DNA of 64,000 nt from Pseudobdellovibrionaceae bacterium (GTDB lineage Bacteria > Bdellovibrionota > UBA1018 > UBA6935): NCBI GenBank assembly GCA_002722705.1, contig PBMP01000006.1, positions 1 to 64,000 of the forward strand, read 5' to 3'. The translations under genes and the position numbers were made by a program. Numbering within the stretch: the stretch's first letter is position 1; every line of letters begins with the position of its first letter. Below are positions 61,546 through 64,000 of the stretch, piece after piece. Below the pieces are notes generated by a model. The model was not told where the DNA came from. It did no database searches and saw nothing but the letters and a program-made list of their open reading frames with translations.

Positions 61546-64000
61546 ATGGTTAAAACTTCAGACAAGCCTCGGTTAGGCGACCCTAAAAACACCCTTTATT
61601 TAATTGATATTAGTGCTTTTATTTTTAGAGCTTTCTATGCTGTACGTCATTTAAGCAATAGTCAAGGAACTCCAACGAATGCCGTTTTTGGAGTTGCAAC
61701 GATGTTAGCTAAGCTTCAGGAGATGGTTGGCCCAGAGAAATGGGCGATTGTTTATGATTCTAAAGGTCCGGGGTTTCGTCATGAACTTTATCCTGAGTAT
61801 AAAGCGAATCGAGGAGCTCCTCCAGAAGACCTGATTCCTCAGTTTGATTTAATTAAGACATTGATTGAAAAACTGAAAATTCCTTCGTTTGAGCAGCAAG
61901 GCGTAGAAGCAGATGATTTGATTGCAACACTCACTCACAAGTGGACTGGCGAGGACGACCAGAATCGAGTGGTCATTGTTTCAAGTGATAAGGATTTAAT
62001 GCAGTTACTCGGAGATCGAGTCTGTATGTTGGATACGATGAAAGAAAAGGTTTTTGGGCCTGAAGAGTGTGAAGAGAAACTCGGGGTCCCTCCTCATCAA
62101 GTGAGAGACTACCTTTCTCTGGTGGGAGATACTTCTGATAATGTTCCTGGGGTTCCATCGATTGGTCCAAAATCAGCATCTGCTCTTCTTCAAGATTATG
62201 GAAATCTTGAAGGTGTTTTGGAAGCTGCTTCTCAAGGTCAAGTTAAAGGAAAAAAAGGAGTGGTTTTGGTTGAGCATAAAGAACTTGCTCTGCTTTCTCA
62301 AAAATTAGTTTCTTTGAAAGAAGATTGTGAGGTTTCTTGGGAAAAAAATCAATTTGACTATCGTTTTCAGCCGAATGAAGAAGTTCTTTCCTTTATTGAG
62401 TCTTTAGAGTTTAAGACTTTAGTACAAAAATGGTCAAAATGGGCTAATCAGACGGTTCCTTCTCAAGTGCAAAAACTTCCACCTGCCTCAGTCGTGTTCC
62501 AATCGATTACTGATGAAAAAAGTTTAGTTCAGCTGGTAAAGCAAATAGAAAAGAAAGGACAGTTTGCTTTTGATTTAGAGACCACTTCTTTGAATCCAAG
62601 AGAAGCAAAAATTGTTGGACTTGCGTTTTGTTTAGATTCAAAAATTGCTTACTATGTTCCAGTTGGACATACGGGAGAAGGGGCTTCCACTCAGCTTTCT
62701 GATGAATGGGTGATGCAGCAGATTCAACCGCTTTTAGAAAACCCAAAAATCAAAAAAATTGGGCAAAATTTAAAATATGATTGGAGTGTCTTGCAGGCGA
62801 GAGGAGTTTATCCTTCTGGAATAGGTGCAGATACGATGGTTGCAAGTTACTTGCTTGACCCTACCGGAAAACACAATTTAGACTTTTTGTCTCAGAGATA
62901 CCTAGGACATACTCCGATTTCTTATGAATCTTTATGTGGAAAAGGGAAAGATCAAATTTCTTTTGCACAAGTCTCTGTGAAAGAAGCAACTGATTATGCT
63001 GCGGAAGATGCATGGCTTGCTTTTGAGTTATGGAAAATTTTTCAAAAAGAGCTCCAGGAACAAAAGCTTATGGAAGTTTTTGCTCGAATCGATTTACCTA
63101 TGGTTGAAATTTTAACTCAAATGGAGATGGAGGGAGTTCATATTGATGTTTCTTTTTTAAAAGAACTTTCAATTGAGTTTAAAAAGATTTTAGAGGAAAT
63201 TGAGAAAAAAATTAATTCCTATACAAAAGAACCTATTAATTTGAATTCTCCTAAACAGTTAAGTCATCTCTTATTTGAAGAGTTGGGACTTCCGACTCAA
63301 ACAAAAACTAAAACAGGTTTTTCTACGGATGCCAAAGTTCTTTCTATTTTGGCTCCTTTGCATGAGGTTCCACAGCTTCTTTTAGAGTATCGTGAGGTTT
63401 CAAAACTATTAGGAACCTATGTCGATCCTCTTCCTCAACTGATTGATTCTTCTACTGGAAAAATTCATGCAAGTTTTCATCAAACAGTGACTGCGACAGG
63501 TAGACTTTCTAGTTCTGACCCGAATCTTCAAAATATTCCTATTCGTACAGAAAGAGGAAAATTAATTCGAAGGGCTTTTGTCCCTTCAAATGGGAATGTT
63601 TTGCTGTCTGCAGACTATAGTCAAATTGAGCTTAGAATTTTAGCTCATATGAGTGAAGACCCTAGCTTAATGGAGTCTTTTCAAAAAGGAGAAGATGTTC
63701 ATAAAAAAACAGCTGCGGATATTTATCATATAGATACTCAAGAAGTGACCGATTCTCAGAGAGCCGTTGCAAAAGCAATTAACTTTGGATTGATGTACGG
63801 AAAAACTGCATTTGGACTTTCTCAGGAATTAGGAATTCCTCGAGGAGAAGCTTCCCAGATGATTCAGATTTATTTTGAGAGATATGCGGCAGTCAAAGCA
63901 TTCTTAGATCAGCAAATTGAGCTTACAAAAGAGCGAGGTTGGTCGATGACTCTCTCAGGGAGAAAAAGAGTGATTCCTGAGATTCGGTCTAAAAACCGAA
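61546..64000 (+). CDS. polA: DNA polymerase I (3' end beyond window)
   Basis: The frame opens at ATG 61546 and runs off the window after 818 codons. The 5'-3' exonuclease domain comes first (LYLIDISAFIFRAFYAVRH, PEYKANRGAPPEDLIPQFDLI, EADDLIATL, VSSDKDLMQLL). The 3'-5' proofreading domain keeps its acidic residues (FAFDLETTSLNP, IGQNLKYDWSVL, DYAAEDAW). The polymerase domain shows motif A (SADYSQIELRILAHMSED) and motif B (RAVAKAINFGLMYGKTAFGLSQEL). It fills gaps and removes RNA primers. Nothing is broken in the visible part. Confidence 0.97.
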   Translation, partial: MVKTSDKPRLGDPKNTLYLIDISAFIFRAFYAVRHLSNSQGTPTNAVFGVATMLAKLQEMVGPEKWAIVYDSKGPGFRHELYPEYKANRGAPPEDLIPQFDLIKTLIEKLKIPSFEQQGVEADDLIATLTHKWTGEDDQNRVVIVSSDKDLMQLLGDRVCMLDTMKEKVFGPEECEEKLGVPPHQVRDYLSLVGDTSDNVPGVPSIGPKSASALLQDYGNLEGVLEAASQGQVKGKKGVVLVEHKELALLSQKLVSLKEDCEVSWEKNQFDYRFQPNEEVLSFIESLEFKTLVQKWSKWANQTVPSQVQKLPPASVVFQSITDEKSLVQLVKQIEKKGQFAFDLETTSLNPREAKIVGLAFCLDSKIAYYVPVGHTGEGASTQLSDEWVMQQIQPLLENPKIKKIGQNLKYDWSVLQARGVYPSGIGADTMVASYLLDPTGKHNLDFLSQRYLGHTPISYESLCGKGKDQISFAQVSVKEATDYAAEDAWLAFELWKIFQKELQEQKLMEVFARIDLPMVEILTQMEMEGVHIDVSFLKELSIEFKKILEEIEKKINSYTKEPINLNSPKQLSHLLFEELGLPTQTKTKTGFSTDAKVLSILAPLHEVPQLLLEYREVSKLLGTYVDPLPQLIDSSTGKIHASFHQTVTATGRLSSSDPNLQNIPIRTERGKLIRRAFVPSNGNVLLSADYSQIELRILAHMSEDPSLMESFQKGEDVHKKTAADIYHIDTQEVTDSQRAVAKAINFGLMYGKTAFGLSQELGIPRGEASQMIQIYFERYAAVKAFLDQQIELTKERGWSMTLSGRKRVIPEIRSKNR

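Noticed and set aside
1-64000. tRNA or rRNA genes
   Set aside because: Apart from the tRNA-like ends of tmRNA, no cloverleaf or rRNA signature was seen.

Overview
The window looks like a chromosome segment of an AT-rich Gram-negative bacterium, most probably a member of the Bdellovibrionota or another predatory deltaproteobacterium-like lineage. The placement is inferred from gene content: many Ser/Thr-rich lipoproteins, STAS and PAS signalling proteins, a PrkA/YeaH/SpoVR cluster, a secreted duplicated uracil-DNA-glycosylase-like protein, and a tmRNA whose tag ends GNDYAMAA. No rRNA is present to confirm it.

Positions 1-17887 are an accessory region, visibly richer in G+C than the rest, that ends exactly at the CCA end of ssrA (tmRNA, 17888-18233, minus strand), a classic integration target. 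It holds the 3' part of an IS3-family element, a pair of overlapping AAA ATPases behind a palindromic operator region, a tightly overlapping seven-gene minus-strand unit (12075 down to 3629), a short plus-strand transcription unit behind an excellent sigma-54 promoter, a complete IS66-family element that truncates a gene of unknown function, and a 617-residue protein with a possible PD-(D/E)XK nuclease motif.

The seven-gene unit is the most unusual content. It encodes a receiver-AAA+ sigma-54-type regulator, a stand-alone H-box hairpin protein, a flavin-dependent halogenase-like enzyme, a RarD/EamA transporter fused to a receiver domain, a membrane hybrid histidine kinase with its own receiver, a SAM methyltransferase and a lipoprotein. 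I infer a distributed phosphorelay coupled to the making or export of a small molecule; no substrate can be read from the sequence.

From 18262 onward the content is backbone-like: ppiC, recX-dsbD, putA-proC (proline catabolism and synthesis), secA, a membrane protein, a LytM peptidase/PP2C phosphatase/PmbA cluster, prkA-yeaH-spoVR and an RluA-type pseudouridine synthase. A minus-strand array of four large lipoproteins (41067-47897), at least two of them clearly paralogous, follows.

From 48294 the window holds an AbiE toxin-antitoxin pair behind two inverted-repeat operators, an O-antigen-ligase-like gene split at a homopolymer, a secreted protein with (Y/H)PS tripeptide repeats, PAS and STAS proteins, the secreted UDG-like protein, a GNAT-like protein, a plus-strand run of DOMON-like, NamZ (DUF1343), rhodanese and SH3 genes, a ferredoxin lacking one usual cysteine, and the first 818 codons of polA running off the right edge.
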